From contig NZ_LMUW01000049.1 of NCBI RefSeq assembly GCF_009765735.1, positions 100,105 through 164,104 on the forward strand: 64,000 bases of DNA, given 5' to 3'. Position 1 is the first letter of the stretch, and the number at the start of each line of letters is the position of its first letter. Source of the DNA: Xenophilus sp. L33. GTDB taxonomy: Bacteria; Pseudomonadota; Gammaproteobacteria; Burkholderiales; Burkholderiaceae_C. This document shows, piece after piece, positions 24,593-33,867 of this stretch. The notes below the pieces were generated by a model that worked only from the letters and a program-made list of their open reading frames with translations, searched no databases and was not told the origin of the DNA. The position numbers and the translations under genes were made by a program.

Positions 24593-26026
24593 TCAGGCGC
24601 GACGTGTCTTGCGGATCATCGCGTAGGTCGGCACGAGACCCAGCAGCGAGATCGCGACCATGACCCACCAGCCTTCGCGAAAGGCATGCAGGCGATCGGT
24701 CAATGTCGTCGGCGCACCCACGATGGCGACGAACGCAGCCACACCGATCGCCAGCGATGCCTGCCGCACCATGTTGATCACGCCGGAGCCGGTGGAGAAC
24801 CAGGACGGTGGCAGCGAGCCCGCGGCCACGCCCATCAAGGTCGGATAGGTCAGTCCGACACCCGCGCCGATCAGGACCATGCCGCGCACGACGCCCCAGG
24901 CACTGGGCGTCGCATCGAGACCCAAGGCCCAGGCGACGATCCCGGCACTGAAGAGCAGCAGTCCGGCGGTGATCACTGCCGCATGGCCGAAGCGCTCGAT
25001 CGCACGCCCGGCTACCGTCAGCGAGACCAGCGGCACGAGCAACGGCCCCGGAGCGATGGCCAGGCCGGCCCGCAGGGCGGACCATCCCCAGGCCGTCTGC
25101 GCCCAGAGCGCGACCGACAGCAGCATGGCGCCGAACGCCATCGAGAACGGGCCCATCACCAGCGTCGCGCCCAGAAAGGGGCGAACCCCGAACAGCTTCG
25201 GATCGACGAAGGGATCCGCCGACGTCCGGCAGTGGCGCGCGAAGGCAGCGAGCAGCACGAGGCTGGCGGCGAACGCCCCCAGCACGCCGGCCGAGCGCCA
25301 TCCCCATTCGTCGATCTTCACGATCGCCAGCGTCAGCAGCGCGATGCCACCCGTCACGAGCAACGCGGCGCCCGGATCGGGCCGACCCGCGTCGTGCCCT
25401 TCGACGTGCGGCAGCATGCGCCAGCCGAACCAGATCGCCACGAGGCCGATCGGTACGTTGACGATGAAGATCCAATGCCAGTTGACGGTGAGCAGGAGGC
25501 CGCCGGCCACCGGGCCGATCGCCGCGGCCAGGCCGCCGATCGCCGTCCAGGTGCGCACCGCGCTGCCGCGTCGCTCGGGCGGAAACGACGCGAGCAACAG
25601 GCCCAGGGAAGTGGGAGTCATCAAGGCCGCGCCGGCGGCCTGGAGCATCCGGAACGCGACCAGGCTCCAGACGCCCTGCGCGGCCGCGCACGCGGCGGAT
25701 GCCAGCGTGAAGAGCCCGACGCCGACGAGGAAGCTCAGGTCGCGGCGATGGCGCTCGACGAGCCGGCCGAAGAACACCAGCAAGGCCGCATAGACGATCG
25801 CGTAGCCGTTCAGCACCCAGGACAGGTCCTGCATGTCGCGCTGACCGAAGTCCTTGGCGATGTCCGGCATCGCGACGTTGACGATGAACAGGTCCAGGTT
25901 GGCCAGGCAGATGCCGACGCAGACGATGGCCAGCACCTGGTTCGGCGTTGCCAAGCCCGACGCGCGTCGCATGCCGACTGCCGGTCGGCCGCCGGCGTCT
26001 TGCGCGGCGGTGACGATGTTCTTCAT
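24593..26026 (-). CDS. DHA2-family MFS drug/H+ exporter
   Basis: The protein has 477 residues with about 14 hydrophobic helices. NLDLFIVNVAMPDIAKDFG near the start is the drug:H+ antiporter-2 motif. VFFGRLVERHRRDLS is motif A and GPVAGGLLLTVNWHWIFIVNVPIG is motif C, as in EmrB/QacA exporters. There is no partner HlyD gene nearby. Its ATG overlaps by four bases the stop that the MATE gene reaches once its frameshift is corrected, so the two exporters were built as a coupled pair. Confidence 0.9.
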   Translation of the reverse strand: MKNIVTAAQDAGGRPAVGMRRASGLATPNQVLAIVCVGICLANLDLFIVNVAMPDIAKDFGQRDMQDLSWVLNGYAIVYAALLVFFGRLVERHRRDLSFLVGVGLFTLASAACAAAQGVWSLVAFRMLQAAGAALMTPTSLGLLLASFPPERRGSAVRTWTAIGGLAAAIGPVAGGLLLTVNWHWIFIVNVPIGLVAIWFGWRMLPHVEGHDAGRPDPGAALLVTGGIALLTLAIVKIDEWGWRSAGVLGAFAASLVLLAAFARHCRTSADPFVDPKLFGVRPFLGATLVMGPFSMAFGAMLLSVALWAQTAWGWSALRAGLAIAPGPLLVPLVSLTVAGRAIERFGHAAVITAGLLLFSAGIVAWALGLDATPSAWGVVRGMVLIGAGVGLTYPTLMGVAAGSLPPSWFSTGSGVINMVRQASLAIGVAAFVAIVGAPTTLTDRLHAFREGWWVMVAISLLGLVPTYAMIRKTRRA

Positions 26027-27434
26027 GATGGACTCCGGGGAAACAGGAAAGCCGTGGATGGCGCATGCGGTGATCGGAAGTCGTCGCCCGCCCAGGTCGG
26101 GGACGCGACCGACGCCGCGATGCACACGCCGTACAAGACCATGGCCGCCGCGCCGATCGCGAAGAACAGGGTCAGCGATCCGGTCGCGCCGAGCACCGCC
26201 CCGCCCAGCCCGACGAACACCAGCAGCCGCAGAGCGCCCGCGACGAGAGGCCAGCGCAAGCGCCCCGCGCCTGGGAGGCGAAGTAGAGCGAGAAGCCCAT
26301 CGCGAAGAATCCGTAGCAGGGGCCGGCGATACGCAGGTAGTGCGCACCCGTCTCCAGCAATTGCGGGTCGTCGCCGAAGAGCCGCAGCCAGGCGTAGGGC
26401 CAGATGACCGCGGCGACGCCCACGATCTCCCCGATCACGAAGGCCATCGCTGCGCCCGTCAGTGCGATGCGCCGCGCGCGCCGCGCCTGCCCGGCGCCGA
26501 TGTTGGCGCCGACCAGCGCGACCATCGGCGCGCCCAGGCCGAACGCGATCGGCATCAGCAAGTACTCCAGTCGTGCAGCCGTCGCATAGCCGGCAAGCGA
26601 TTGACTGCCCGCATGGCGACCGACCAATGCGGCCGTCAGTGCGATCAACGCGTTGGTGAGGACCGAATTGACGCAGGCCAGCGCGCCGATGCGCAGGATC
26701 TTGCGTATCGCATCCCAGCGCAGCGGCCCGGCTTCGAGCCGCACGGCGTTGCGCGTTCGCACGTACCACCCCAGCGCGAGCGTGCAGGCCAGGTAGTAGT
26801 CCACCAGCGCCATCGCGCCGCCGACGACGCCGAATGCCGGCAGCGGCCCGAAGCCGAAGATCAGCGCCGCGCCGAACGGCACGAGGAACAGCGCCCCGAC
26901 GCAGATCACGGTGCCGGGCATCAACATGTTGCCGGTGCCACGGATCACGCTGGCGAGCGCGTTCATCACCCACAGCAAGCCGATGCCGGCCGAGATCGCG
27001 ACACCGTATCGATTGGCCGCGGCCAGAGACACACCCGTGGCCCCCAGAAGCCGGAACAGCGGCTCATGGAACAACAGCAGCAGGACCGCGAAGGTCACGC
27101 CGATTGCCGCGCTGAGCGCGACGGCCTGCAGGGGCAAGGCCCGCGCCAGCGCCATGTCGCCGGCGCCCAGCGCGCGGGCCACGGCGGACGAGATGCCGCC
27201 GCCCATCGCCCCGCCCGACATGTTCTGCATCAGCATCAGGACCGGCACCACCACCGCGATCCCGGCAAAGGTCTCGGTGCCGAGCTTGGCGAGCAGCCAG
27301 GTCTCGATCAGGCCGGTCGAAGCCTGCGCCGACAGCATCAGCATGTTGGGCACGCTCATGCGCACCAGCATCGGTGCGATGGACGCCTCGAGCATGGCTT
27401 GCAAGCGGGACGTAGAGAGAGTCGAGACGGTCAT
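26023..27434 (-). pseudogene. MATE-family multidrug efflux protein, frameshifted near 26270
   Basis: The first 380 or so residues are a normal MATE transporter: PNMLMLSAQASTGLIETWLLAKLG in helix 1, then the duplicated half starting near residue 240, with GLGAPMVALVGANIGAGQARRA. After FASQ the frame changes to nonsense (ARGACAGL) and stops at 26172. In the +1 frame the expected ending resumes (GAGRLRWPLVAGALRLLVF, then a final helix) and stops at 26023, overlapping the MFS start by four bases. One missing G in CAG-GGC-GCG explains everything. The cause may be real mutation or sequencing error in a G-run. The corrected length is about 470 residues. Confidence 0.85.
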
Positions 27435-27438
27435 TTAT

Positions 27439-27482
27439 GGGCATATGCACGTAATCGGACTGCAATCTACGGGCATATGCCC
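27439..27482. promoter_or_regulatory. Tandem operator-like repeats GGGCATATGC upstream of the MATE gene
   Basis: GGGCATATGC occurs at 27439-27448 and again at 27471-27480, exactly 32 bases apart (three helical turns). The second copy is part of the perfect 12-bp palindrome GGGCATATGCCC (27471-27482). The first lies five bases upstream of the MATE start codon. Two face-aligned dimer sites suggest cooperative repression of the exporter pair. Confidence 0.55.
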
Positions 27483-27719
27483 TAAAGTGTCAAGTTCGGG
27501 CACATTCGAGCGCGCCGGCAGCCCGACGATCACGCAGCCGGCGCGCAGAACCGCTTCGAAGCGCTGTACGGTGCAAAGCGGGGCGGCCGCCTTGCGAATC
27601 GTACTGGCGGAAATTTTCTCGGATGAGTTTGGTGAGGCCTTTCGGGTTCCCTTGGCGTAGAGAACGCTGATACCAAGTTGGCTACCGTGCGGAATTCATT
27701 CGATGGTGATCGCACTCCC
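27483..27719. other. Gene-free stretch between the MATE operator and the TetR gene
   Basis: A plus-strand frame (GTG at 27489 to TAG at 27660) would encode 57 residues ending in a leucine-rich helix, but nothing in it is recognisable. A MATE regulator would be expected here, divergent from the operator pair, and this could be its eroded remnant. That is a guess. No RNA gene is visible. Confidence 0.25.
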
Positions 27720-28400
27720 TCACGGCAGCGGCGCACGCAATCCTGCTTCAATGAACGGGACCATCTGTTTCATCGCCATCTGCAGATCGTCGGAATCGCA
27801 TTTGCCGCCGGACATGAAGCTCAGCCGCTCGCTCTTCAACATCGTGGAAGTGATGACGACCATCATGAGGTAGATGCGCCAGTACACCACTTCGTCCGGG
27901 AGGTGAGGCAGTGCTTCGCGGAAGGCCGAGACGAAGTGCGGCGCGATCTCGTTGTGAAGTCGGTCGCGTACTTCCTGCGCGAGATCGGGCGGCTCCGAGG
28001 TCAGGCGCGCATTCAGGTTCACGAACGCTGCACCTTCGGGCGTCAGCGCCAACTGTACGAGCGGCGACAACAGCCGCCTGATCAGTTCAACGAGCGGGAT
28101 CGGGCTGCCGGGCCACTGCTTGCGCGCCTCCTGCAGCAGGCGCAGGCGTTCCGCCGCCAACGGCCGGCCACGACGCATGAAGACCTCGATGAACAACTGC
28201 CGCTTGCTGGCGAAATGGTAGTGCACCGTGCCGAGCTTGACGTCCGCCTTCAACGCGATGCTGCGCGTCGAAGTGGCCTCGAAACCCAGCTGGCCGAACA
28301 GCTCTTCGGCCACGTCCATGATCCGTTCGCGCGACTTGACCGGCGGTGCCTCCCTGTTGGATCGGGGCGGCGGCAGGACAGCTGCGATGGGGTTCATCAA
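27720..28400 (-). CDS. TetR-family transcriptional regulator
   Basis: The protein has 226 residues. The N-terminal DNA-binding domain covers about residues 22-68 (SRERIMDVAEELFGQLGFEATSTRSIALKADV, then LGTVHYHFASKRQLF). The ligand domain includes a DUF1956-like or CerR-like pattern (GAAFVNLNARLTSEPPDL, then VYWRIYLMMVVI). It reads away from the damaged AMP-ligase gene and probably controlled the catabolic genes to its right. A 12-bp palindrome before the SDR gene (29280-29291) is a candidate target. The start lacks a clear ribosome site; the second ATG three bases on is equivalent. Confidence 0.85.
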   Translation of the reverse strand: MMNPIAAVLPPPRSNREAPPVKSRERIMDVAEELFGQLGFEATSTRSIALKADVKLGTVHYHFASKRQLFIEVFMRRGRPLAAERLRLLQEARKQWPGSPIPLVELIRRLLSPLVQLALTPEGAAFVNLNARLTSEPPDLAQEVRDRLHNEIAPHFVSAFREALPHLPDEVVYWRIYLMMVVITSTMLKSERLSFMSGGKCDSDDLQMAMKQMVPFIEAGLRAPLP

Positions 28401-28459
28401 ACCAGTATGCCATCGCGCTTTTACGGGCCTCGCCGGGATGCGAAGCGCTTTGGATTAAG

Positions 28460-29262
28460 GGTTTACCCGGACATTGCAGACCCAGTAGCCGGCAGCCAAT
28501 TTGGTCTAACGACCACCTTGCTCCTGTTAAGAGCAACAGGCCAGCTCAGCGACCTCCTTGCAAGTCCCAACATCAGGGACAACGATCTCTCCAGTCTCAC
28601 CGTCATCGCTGGAGGAGGTGCGGCAATGCCACAGGCCGTGGCGCAGCGACTGCTCGAGGAACTCGACCTGGTCTACCAAGAGGGCTATGGCCTCACCGAG
28701 ACGGCCGCGCCATCGGACAACAATCCATCGACCCATGCCAAGCAGCAGTGCCTGGGCATCCCGTTCATCGGAGTGGATTCACGCATCGACGGCAAGCGCT
28801 TCTTCCGGTCGGGAGACATGGGGCGGGTCGATGAGGAAGGCTATTTCTTCATGACCGACCGACTCAAGCGGATGATCAATGCCAGCGGATTCAAGATCTG
28901 GCCAGCCGAAGTGGAACTGATGCTGTTCGAGCACCCAGCCGCTCAGGAAGCGTGCGTGATCTCCACCAAGGGCCCCTATCGCGGGGAATCCGTCAAGGCC
29001 GTCGTCGTGTTTTGCGCGCCGACCATCAGCAGACCACATCGGGCGAAATCGTTGCGTGGTGTCGCGAGCACATGGCGGCCTACAAGGTGCCCCGAGAAGT
29101 CGAGTTCGTGCGGATATTGCCCAAGAGCGCGAGCGGCAAGGTCTTGTGGCGCGCGCTCCAGGAAGACGACCAGGGGGCCACCAAGGCCCCCGGGTTGCAT
29201 CCCGCCCCGAAGAGTCGCATTGGTTACCACCTCACAGGGTTTGTCCGCAGACCGGCGCCTGA
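28460..29262 (+). pseudogene. Wrecked long-chain-type acyl-CoA synthetase (5' truncation, internal deletion, frameshift)
   Basis: Only the C-terminal half of an AMP-dependent synthetase can be read. In frame are LSSLTVIAGGGAAMPQAVAQ, the A5 motif EGYGLTETAAPS, then QCLGIPF, jumping directly to DGKRFFRSGDMGRVDEEGYF and DRLKRMINASGFK. About 40 residues usual between GIPF and DGKRFF (with GEIVV and GYWNRPE) are missing. Near 29020 the frame shifts, and the expected EIVAWCREHMAAYKVPREVEF and PKSASGKVLWRAL follow in another frame. The first half with the P-loop is absent. No functional product is possible. Confidence 0.85.
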
Positions 29263-29279
29263 AAGCGAGCTCAGAATTT

Positions 29280-29291
29280 GGTCGATCGACC
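29280..29291. promoter_or_regulatory. 12-bp perfect palindrome GGTCGATCGACC upstream of the SDR gene
   Basis: The palindrome is followed by further GACC repeats and lies 57-68 bases before the SDR start codon. TetR-family repressors bind sites of this shape, and a TetR gene sits at the left of the same gene patch. No second copy was noticed near the TetR start. Confidence 0.4.
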
Positions 29292-29347
29292 GACCGACCT
29301 GTCAGGCAGTCGCTTTTAATCCAGAACGTAGTTGAAGGAACCCAGTC

Positions 29348-30094
29348 ATGTCCATGGTGGCCGACAAGATCCTGCTCGTCACAGGCGGCGGCCGCGGTAT
29401 CGGTGCCGCGGTTTGCCTGGCGGCCGGACGTGCGGGCTATGCCGTCGCGGTGAACTACCGCGAAAAGGCGGCCAGAGCTCAGAAGATCGTCGACAGCATC
29501 CGTAGCGGCGGCGGCCGCGCCTTGGCGGTACCAGGCGACGTGGCGGTGGAAGCGGATGTGCTGGCGATGTTCGCGACGGTCGACAGCGAGTTGGGCCGCA
29601 TCACGCACCTGGTCAACAGCGCCGGCATCTCCGAGCCACGCAGCCGCGTCGATGCACTCACTGAAGCGCAGCTGACGAGGCTGTTCGCGATCAACGTCGT
29701 CGGCAGCTTCCTGTGCGCTCGCGAAGCGATCAAGCGAATGTCGACCGCGCACGGGGGCACCGGCGGCTGCATCGTCAATCTGTCGTCGATCACGGCCCGG
29801 CTCGGCGGTGCGGGCAGCGGCGTGCACTACGCGGCGAGCAAGGGGGCGATCGACAGCATGACCTTCGGCCTGGCACAGGAAGTTGCGCCCGAGGGCATCC
29901 GCGTCAACAGCGTCAGTCCAGGCTTGATCGATACCGAAATCCAGCCGGAAGGCCGCATCGAGAAGATGGCGCCGAACCTGCCGATGAGGCGCGCGGGGCA
30001 GGCCGACGAAGTGGCCGCCGCGGTGATGTGGCTGATGTCCGACGCGGCGACTTACGTCGCAGGATCCACCTTCGACATTTCGGGCGGCCTATGA
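29348..30094 (+). CDS. SDR-family oxidoreductase (FabG/glucose-dehydrogenase type)
   Basis: The protein has 248 residues, classical SDR size. Cofactor site TGGGRGIG is at about 12-19, NSAGIS near 90, catalytic Ser in NLSSITA and Tyr-x-x-x-Lys in HYAASKG. The end AGSTFDISGGL is typical. It would use NAD(P) to interconvert a hydroxyl and a ketone. AAGGA eight bases before ATG 29348 supports the start. It is the first intact gene of the SDR-NIPSNAP-hydrolase-MFS series. Confidence 0.9.
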   Translation: MSMVADKILLVTGGGRGIGAAVCLAAGRAGYAVAVNYREKAARAQKIVDSIRSGGGRALAVPGDVAVEADVLAMFATVDSELGRITHLVNSAGISEPRSRVDALTEAQLTRLFAINVVGSFLCAREAIKRMSTAHGGTGGCIVNLSSITARLGGAGSGVHYAASKGAIDSMTFGLAQEVAPEGIRVNSVSPGLIDTEIQPEGRIEKMAPNLPMRRAGQADEVAAAVMWLMSDAATYVAGSTFDISGGL

Positions 30095-30146
30095 AGGCCA
30101 GAGGCTTGCCGACCCTGGCTACGGCGATGCGCGAAAGGACCGCACA

Positions 30147-30473
30147 GTGATCGTCGAACAACGCACCTACACGCTGCGTCCTGGCGCGGTCGCGCCGTAC
30201 CTCGCGTTCTACCTGTCGCACGGCATGGCGGTGCAGTTGCGCCATTTGAAGCGGCTCCTGGGTTGCTACGCGACTGAGATCGGTCCTCTCAACCAGGTGG
30301 TGTGGCTTTGGGGCTATGAAGACTTCGAAGAACGAACGCGCTGCCGCGGCGAGTTGATGCGAGACCCCGATTGGCGACCCTACACGGAGAAGCTGCGCGA
30401 GTTCATCGTGGAACAGGAAAGCCGCATCCTGATGCCGACAACGTTCTCTCCCCCAATTGGCAGCGCGACCTAG
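30147..30473 (+). CDS. NIPSNAP family protein
   Basis: The protein has 108 residues. It starts at GTG 30147 with AGGAC six bases upstream. The ferredoxin-like alpha/beta NIPSNAP pattern is visible: IVEQRTYTLRPGAVAPYLAFY at the N-terminus and NQVVWLWGYEDFEERTRCRGELMRDPDW in the middle. Bacterial NIPSNAP proteins often sit in catabolic operons, but no reaction is agreed. It lies 52 bases after the SDR gene and 85 bases before the CocE-type hydrolase, so probably one transcript. Confidence 0.87.
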   Translation: MIVEQRTYTLRPGAVAPYLAFYLSHGMAVQLRHLKRLLGCYATEIGPLNQVVWLWGYEDFEERTRCRGELMRDPDWRPYTEKLREFIVEQESRILMPTTFSPPIGSAT

Positions 30474-30558
30474 CGTCGGCGCGGTTGCCCCGATGGCGTC
30501 GATCCCGTGGATCGATCAGACATTCCCATTTGCAAACCACTCACCAGGAACATCTTCG

Positions 30559-32349
30559 ATGAATCAGTCATCCCCTTCTTCGAACAGATCTGTCGCGGAG
30601 ACCGTTGCCGATGGCATGCGCATCCTTTGGGATGTCCCCATTCCCATGGAAGATGGCGTGGTCCTGCGTGCAGACGTCTTTCTGCCGACGAAGCCGGGGC
30701 GCTATGCCGTCATCATGAGCCACGGGCCGTATGGAAAGGGCGTGACCTTCCAGGACAAGTCGGAAATCGGTTGGTACAGCCTGGCCTGGGATCGAATGGT
30801 TGCCGACTACCCTGAAATCCTCGAAGGATCCTCGAACAAGTACCAGAATTGGGAGACCGTCGACCCTGAGAAGTGGGTGCCGGATGGCTTTGTCTGCGTG
30901 CGCGTCGACAGCCGAGGTGCCGGCCGTTCGCCCGGCGTGTTCGATCCCACGTCATCCCCGCGAGAAATCCGCGACTTCTACAACTGCATCGAATGGGCCG
31001 GCGTGCAGGAATGGAGCAACGGCAAGGTCGGGCTGAACGGCATTTCGTACTACGCGACGAATCAATGGCAGGTGGCCGCGCTCCAACCCCCACACCTGGC
31101 GGCGATCTGCGTCTGGGAAGGCGCTGCCGACCGCTACCGGGACGGTAGTCGTCACGGCGGCATCTACACGCAGTTCTCCAAGATCTGGTTCGACCTTCAA
31201 GTGCTGCCTCTGCAACACGGATACGGTGGCCACGACGTGCGGAGCAAGTTCACGGGGGAGCGAGTCACGGGCCCGGAGACCCTGACGGACGAAGAGCTCA
31301 AGGCGAATCGCAGATTGCCTTGGGCGGAAGAAGCGCTCCATCGTGTGCTCGAGGACGACTACTTCCAGGACCGCACCGCCGACCTGAGTCGAATCACGGT
31401 TCCGCTGCTTTCCGCCGGCAACTGGGGCGGCATGGGATTGCACACCCGAGGAAACTTCGAAGGGTTTCTGGGGGCTGCCTCCAAGCAAAAGTGGTTGCGA
31501 GCGCATGGCGATACCCACTACTCCCCGTTCTACCGCAACGAAGGCGTGGAACTGCAGAAGCGCTTCTTCGGTCATTTTCTGCAGGGCAAGGACACAGGTT
31601 GGGATCGTCAGCCGCGAGTGCAACTGCAAATCCGCAGTCCGGGCGAACAGTTCGATGTCCGAGATGAGCAGGAATGGCCGCTGGCTCGCACGAAGTGGAC
31701 GCGGTTCTACCTCGCTCCGGAATCCCGCACCCTGGACACTTCGCCGCACACCGGCGCGCCGATCACCTACGACGCCACGGGCGACGGCGTGACCTTCTCG
31801 CTGCCGCCGGCCAAGGTAGGCATGGAAATCACCGGCCCGATGGCAGCCCGCCTGGTGGTCTCGTCCGAGACGGCAGACGCGGATCTTTTTCTGGCCTTGC
31901 GCCTGTTCGCGCCGGATGGCAACGAGGTGCTGTTCATGGGATCCAACGATCCGCACGTTCCCATCGGTCTGGGGTGGCTGCGCGCGTCGCATCGAAAGCT
32001 CGATCCGGAGCGCACGCTACCCTACCGGCCGTACCACACCCACGACGAGCTTCAGCCGCTGGTTCCTGGACAACCGGTCGTTCTGGACATCGAGATATTG
32101 CCGACGAGCATCGTGGTGCCGGCAGGCTACACATTGAGGCTCGACGTGCGCGGCAAGGACTACGACCATCAACTCGGTGATTCGGGTCAGTCCGATGCGC
32201 CCCACGCCATGACGGGGATCGGCCCTTTCGTTCATACCGATCCCCAGGATCGACCGATGGAGATCTTCGGCAAGAAAAACACGCTGCACTTCGAAGAGGG
32301 CCGGGAGCCGTTCTTGCTGCTCCCTGTGATCCCTGCCAAGGCGCCCTGA
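30559..32349 (+). CDS. CocE/NonD family serine hydrolase (X-Pro dipeptidyl-peptidase-like)
   Basis: The protein has 596 residues. The alpha/beta-hydrolase part has the oxyanion segment SHGPYGKG, the nucleophile in GLNGISYYA (Ser about residue 163) and the active-site His in AHGDTHYSPFY. The C-terminal jelly-roll domain begins near RFYLAPES and holds YTLRLDVRGKDYD. Family members cleave esters, amides or peptide bonds (cocaine esterase, acylases). There is no signal peptide. ATG 30559 is chosen for AGGAA nine bases upstream. In context it probably releases an acid from an ester or amide substrate, but the AMP-ligase that would activate that acid is broken. Confidence 0.88.
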   Translation: MNQSSPSSNRSVAETVADGMRILWDVPIPMEDGVVLRADVFLPTKPGRYAVIMSHGPYGKGVTFQDKSEIGWYSLAWDRMVADYPEILEGSSNKYQNWETVDPEKWVPDGFVCVRVDSRGAGRSPGVFDPTSSPREIRDFYNCIEWAGVQEWSNGKVGLNGISYYATNQWQVAALQPPHLAAICVWEGAADRYRDGSRHGGIYTQFSKIWFDLQVLPLQHGYGGHDVRSKFTGERVTGPETLTDEELKANRRLPWAEEALHRVLEDDYFQDRTADLSRITVPLLSAGNWGGMGLHTRGNFEGFLGAASKQKWLRAHGDTHYSPFYRNEGVELQKRFFGHFLQGKDTGWDRQPRVQLQIRSPGEQFDVRDEQEWPLARTKWTRFYLAPESRTLDTSPHTGAPITYDATGDGVTFSLPPAKVGMEITGPMAARLVVSSETADADLFLALRLFAPDGNEVLFMGSNDPHVPIGLGWLRASHRKLDPERTLPYRPYHTHDELQPLVPGQPVVLDIEILPTSIVVPAGYTLRLDVRGKDYDHQLGDSGQSDAPHAMTGIGPFVHTDPQDRPMEIFGKKNTLHFEEGREPFLLLPVIPAKAP

Positions 32350-32451
32350 GACCGCGAGACGCGCGAGGCTTGCGCTGCCACGTCTCGCGCCGCAGCGATC
32401 GCAGGATCCCTCACTGCGTCTTCATCCACCCGCAGAACAAAGGAGCTCAGC

Positions 32452-33867
32452 ATGAGCGAGCCAGGACCTCCCGACTTCGACGCTACCCCCGTGAGGCCGC
32501 GCTATTGGGCCTCGGTCGTCATGTTCATGTTGATCAACGTGGTGGACTACTTCGACTTCTTTGTCGTCTCGTTCATTGTTTCGGTATTGGCGCCGGTCTG
32601 GAAACTCACCTTCGGGCAGACATCGGTCATGCTGCTGAGCGCGGGGATCGGTTCGATGGTAGGGGCGGTGATCTGGGGTGCGTTGGCGGATTCATTGGGA
32701 CGTCGAAACGTGACGGTTGCCGGCGTCCTGATATGCGGGATCGCCTCGGGAAGCATCGCGTTCATCTCCGAAGATGCCTGGATGCTGTTCTGCGCGCTGC
32801 GGCTTTTCACCGGGTTCGGCGTTGCCGGTGCCGCAACCGCAATCCTGCCGCTCACCGTCGAACACACGCCGACGCGTTACCGCACGATCGTCATCGGTCT
32901 TGCGCTGGTGCCGGTGACTCTCGGCGTTCTCGTCGCAGCTGCACTGTCGTCGTTGCTTCTGCCGGTCATCGGCTGGCGCGGCCTTGCCATGCTCGGGTTC
33001 GTCCCGATCGTCATCGCGATCCTGGTGCCCTTGATCGTGCCGGAATCCGCACGCTGGTTGATCAGCAGAGGTCGTCTTTCGGAGGCACGCCGCAGCATTG
33101 GCCTGATCCACAAGGTCGCCGAGTCGGAAGTCGTTCTCCCGACGATCGCGCCAGGCCAGTCGAAGCAGAGGTATGTGGATCTGCTGAAGTACCCGCGGCG
33201 CTTCTGGCTTGTCGTCATCACGACCTTCGGTGCCAGCACCACGGTCTATGGCGTCCTTCTCTGGGGTCCGACGATCGTGGCGTTGCTGCTCGACCTCCCG
33301 GCGAGCGATGCTGCCCGCATATTCATCTATGTCGCCCTGGCTGGCATGGTGGGACGCGTCGGGTTTTCATTCCTCGCAAATCGGGTAGGACGAAAGGCGA
33401 GCGGACAGATCATGGGCTACGGCACAGCGGTCCTGCTCGGCGTCGCCGCGATCTTTCAAGGTTCGTTCATTGCCGGCATCTCCGTCTTCCTGGTCTGCAT
33501 CGTTGTCGGCGCCGCTCTCTACGACGGCGGTTCCGCGAACCTGGTGCCTTATCCGACGGAGCTCTACCCGGTCACGCTGAGCGCTCGGGCGGCCGGGCTT
33601 TTTCAACTCGTCAACGGTGTCGGCAAGATCGTGGGCCCGCTCTGTCTTGCGTTGATCGCCGGTACGGACAACTTCGTCACACCGAAGGCGACATTGGCCG
33701 CGGTGACACCGGCCTTCCTGTTTCTCGCGGGATGCGGCCTGGCTGTCGGCCTGACGTATTCGCTGCTGGGGATCGAGACCAACAAGAAGCCGCTGGGCTT
33801 GTCCGATGAGATCGAAGCAGAACCGACCCTTGAAGGAAAAGCCGCGACCACGGCCCGCGTTGCCTGA
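32452..33867 (+). CDS. MFS transporter, aromatic-acid/metabolite:H+ symporter type
   Basis: The protein has 471 residues with twelve hydrophobic helices. Helix 1 contains VVDYFDFFVVSF. Motif A is GALADSLGRRNV, repeated in the second half as FLANRVGRKASG. PESARWLISRGRLSEA starts the central loop, as in the AAHS and sugar-porter groups. It likely imports the substrate of the neighbouring hydrolase pathway. It starts 102 bases after the hydrolase, with AAGGAG eight bases before the ATG, and ends the low-GC-looking gene patch. Confidence 0.9.
   Translation: MSEPGPPDFDATPVRPRYWASVVMFMLINVVDYFDFFVVSFIVSVLAPVWKLTFGQTSVMLLSAGIGSMVGAVIWGALADSLGRRNVTVAGVLICGIASGSIAFISEDAWMLFCALRLFTGFGVAGAATAILPLTVEHTPTRYRTIVIGLALVPVTLGVLVAAALSSLLLPVIGWRGLAMLGFVPIVIAILVPLIVPESARWLISRGRLSEARRSIGLIHKVAESEVVLPTIAPGQSKQRYVDLLKYPRRFWLVVITTFGASTTVYGVLLWGPTIVALLLDLPASDAARIFIYVALAGMVGRVGFSFLANRVGRKASGQIMGYGTAVLLGVAAIFQGSFIAGISVFLVCIVVGAALYDGGSANLVPYPTELYPVTLSARAAGLFQLVNGVGKIVGPLCLALIAGTDNFVTPKATLAAVTPAFLFLAGCGLAVGLTYSLLGIETNKKPLGLSDEIEAEPTLEGKAATTARVA

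Noticed and set aside
27530..27751. 73-codon minus-strand frame before the TetR 3' end
   Set aside because: It has no ribosome site, a basic low-complexity product, and overlaps the TetR 3' end.
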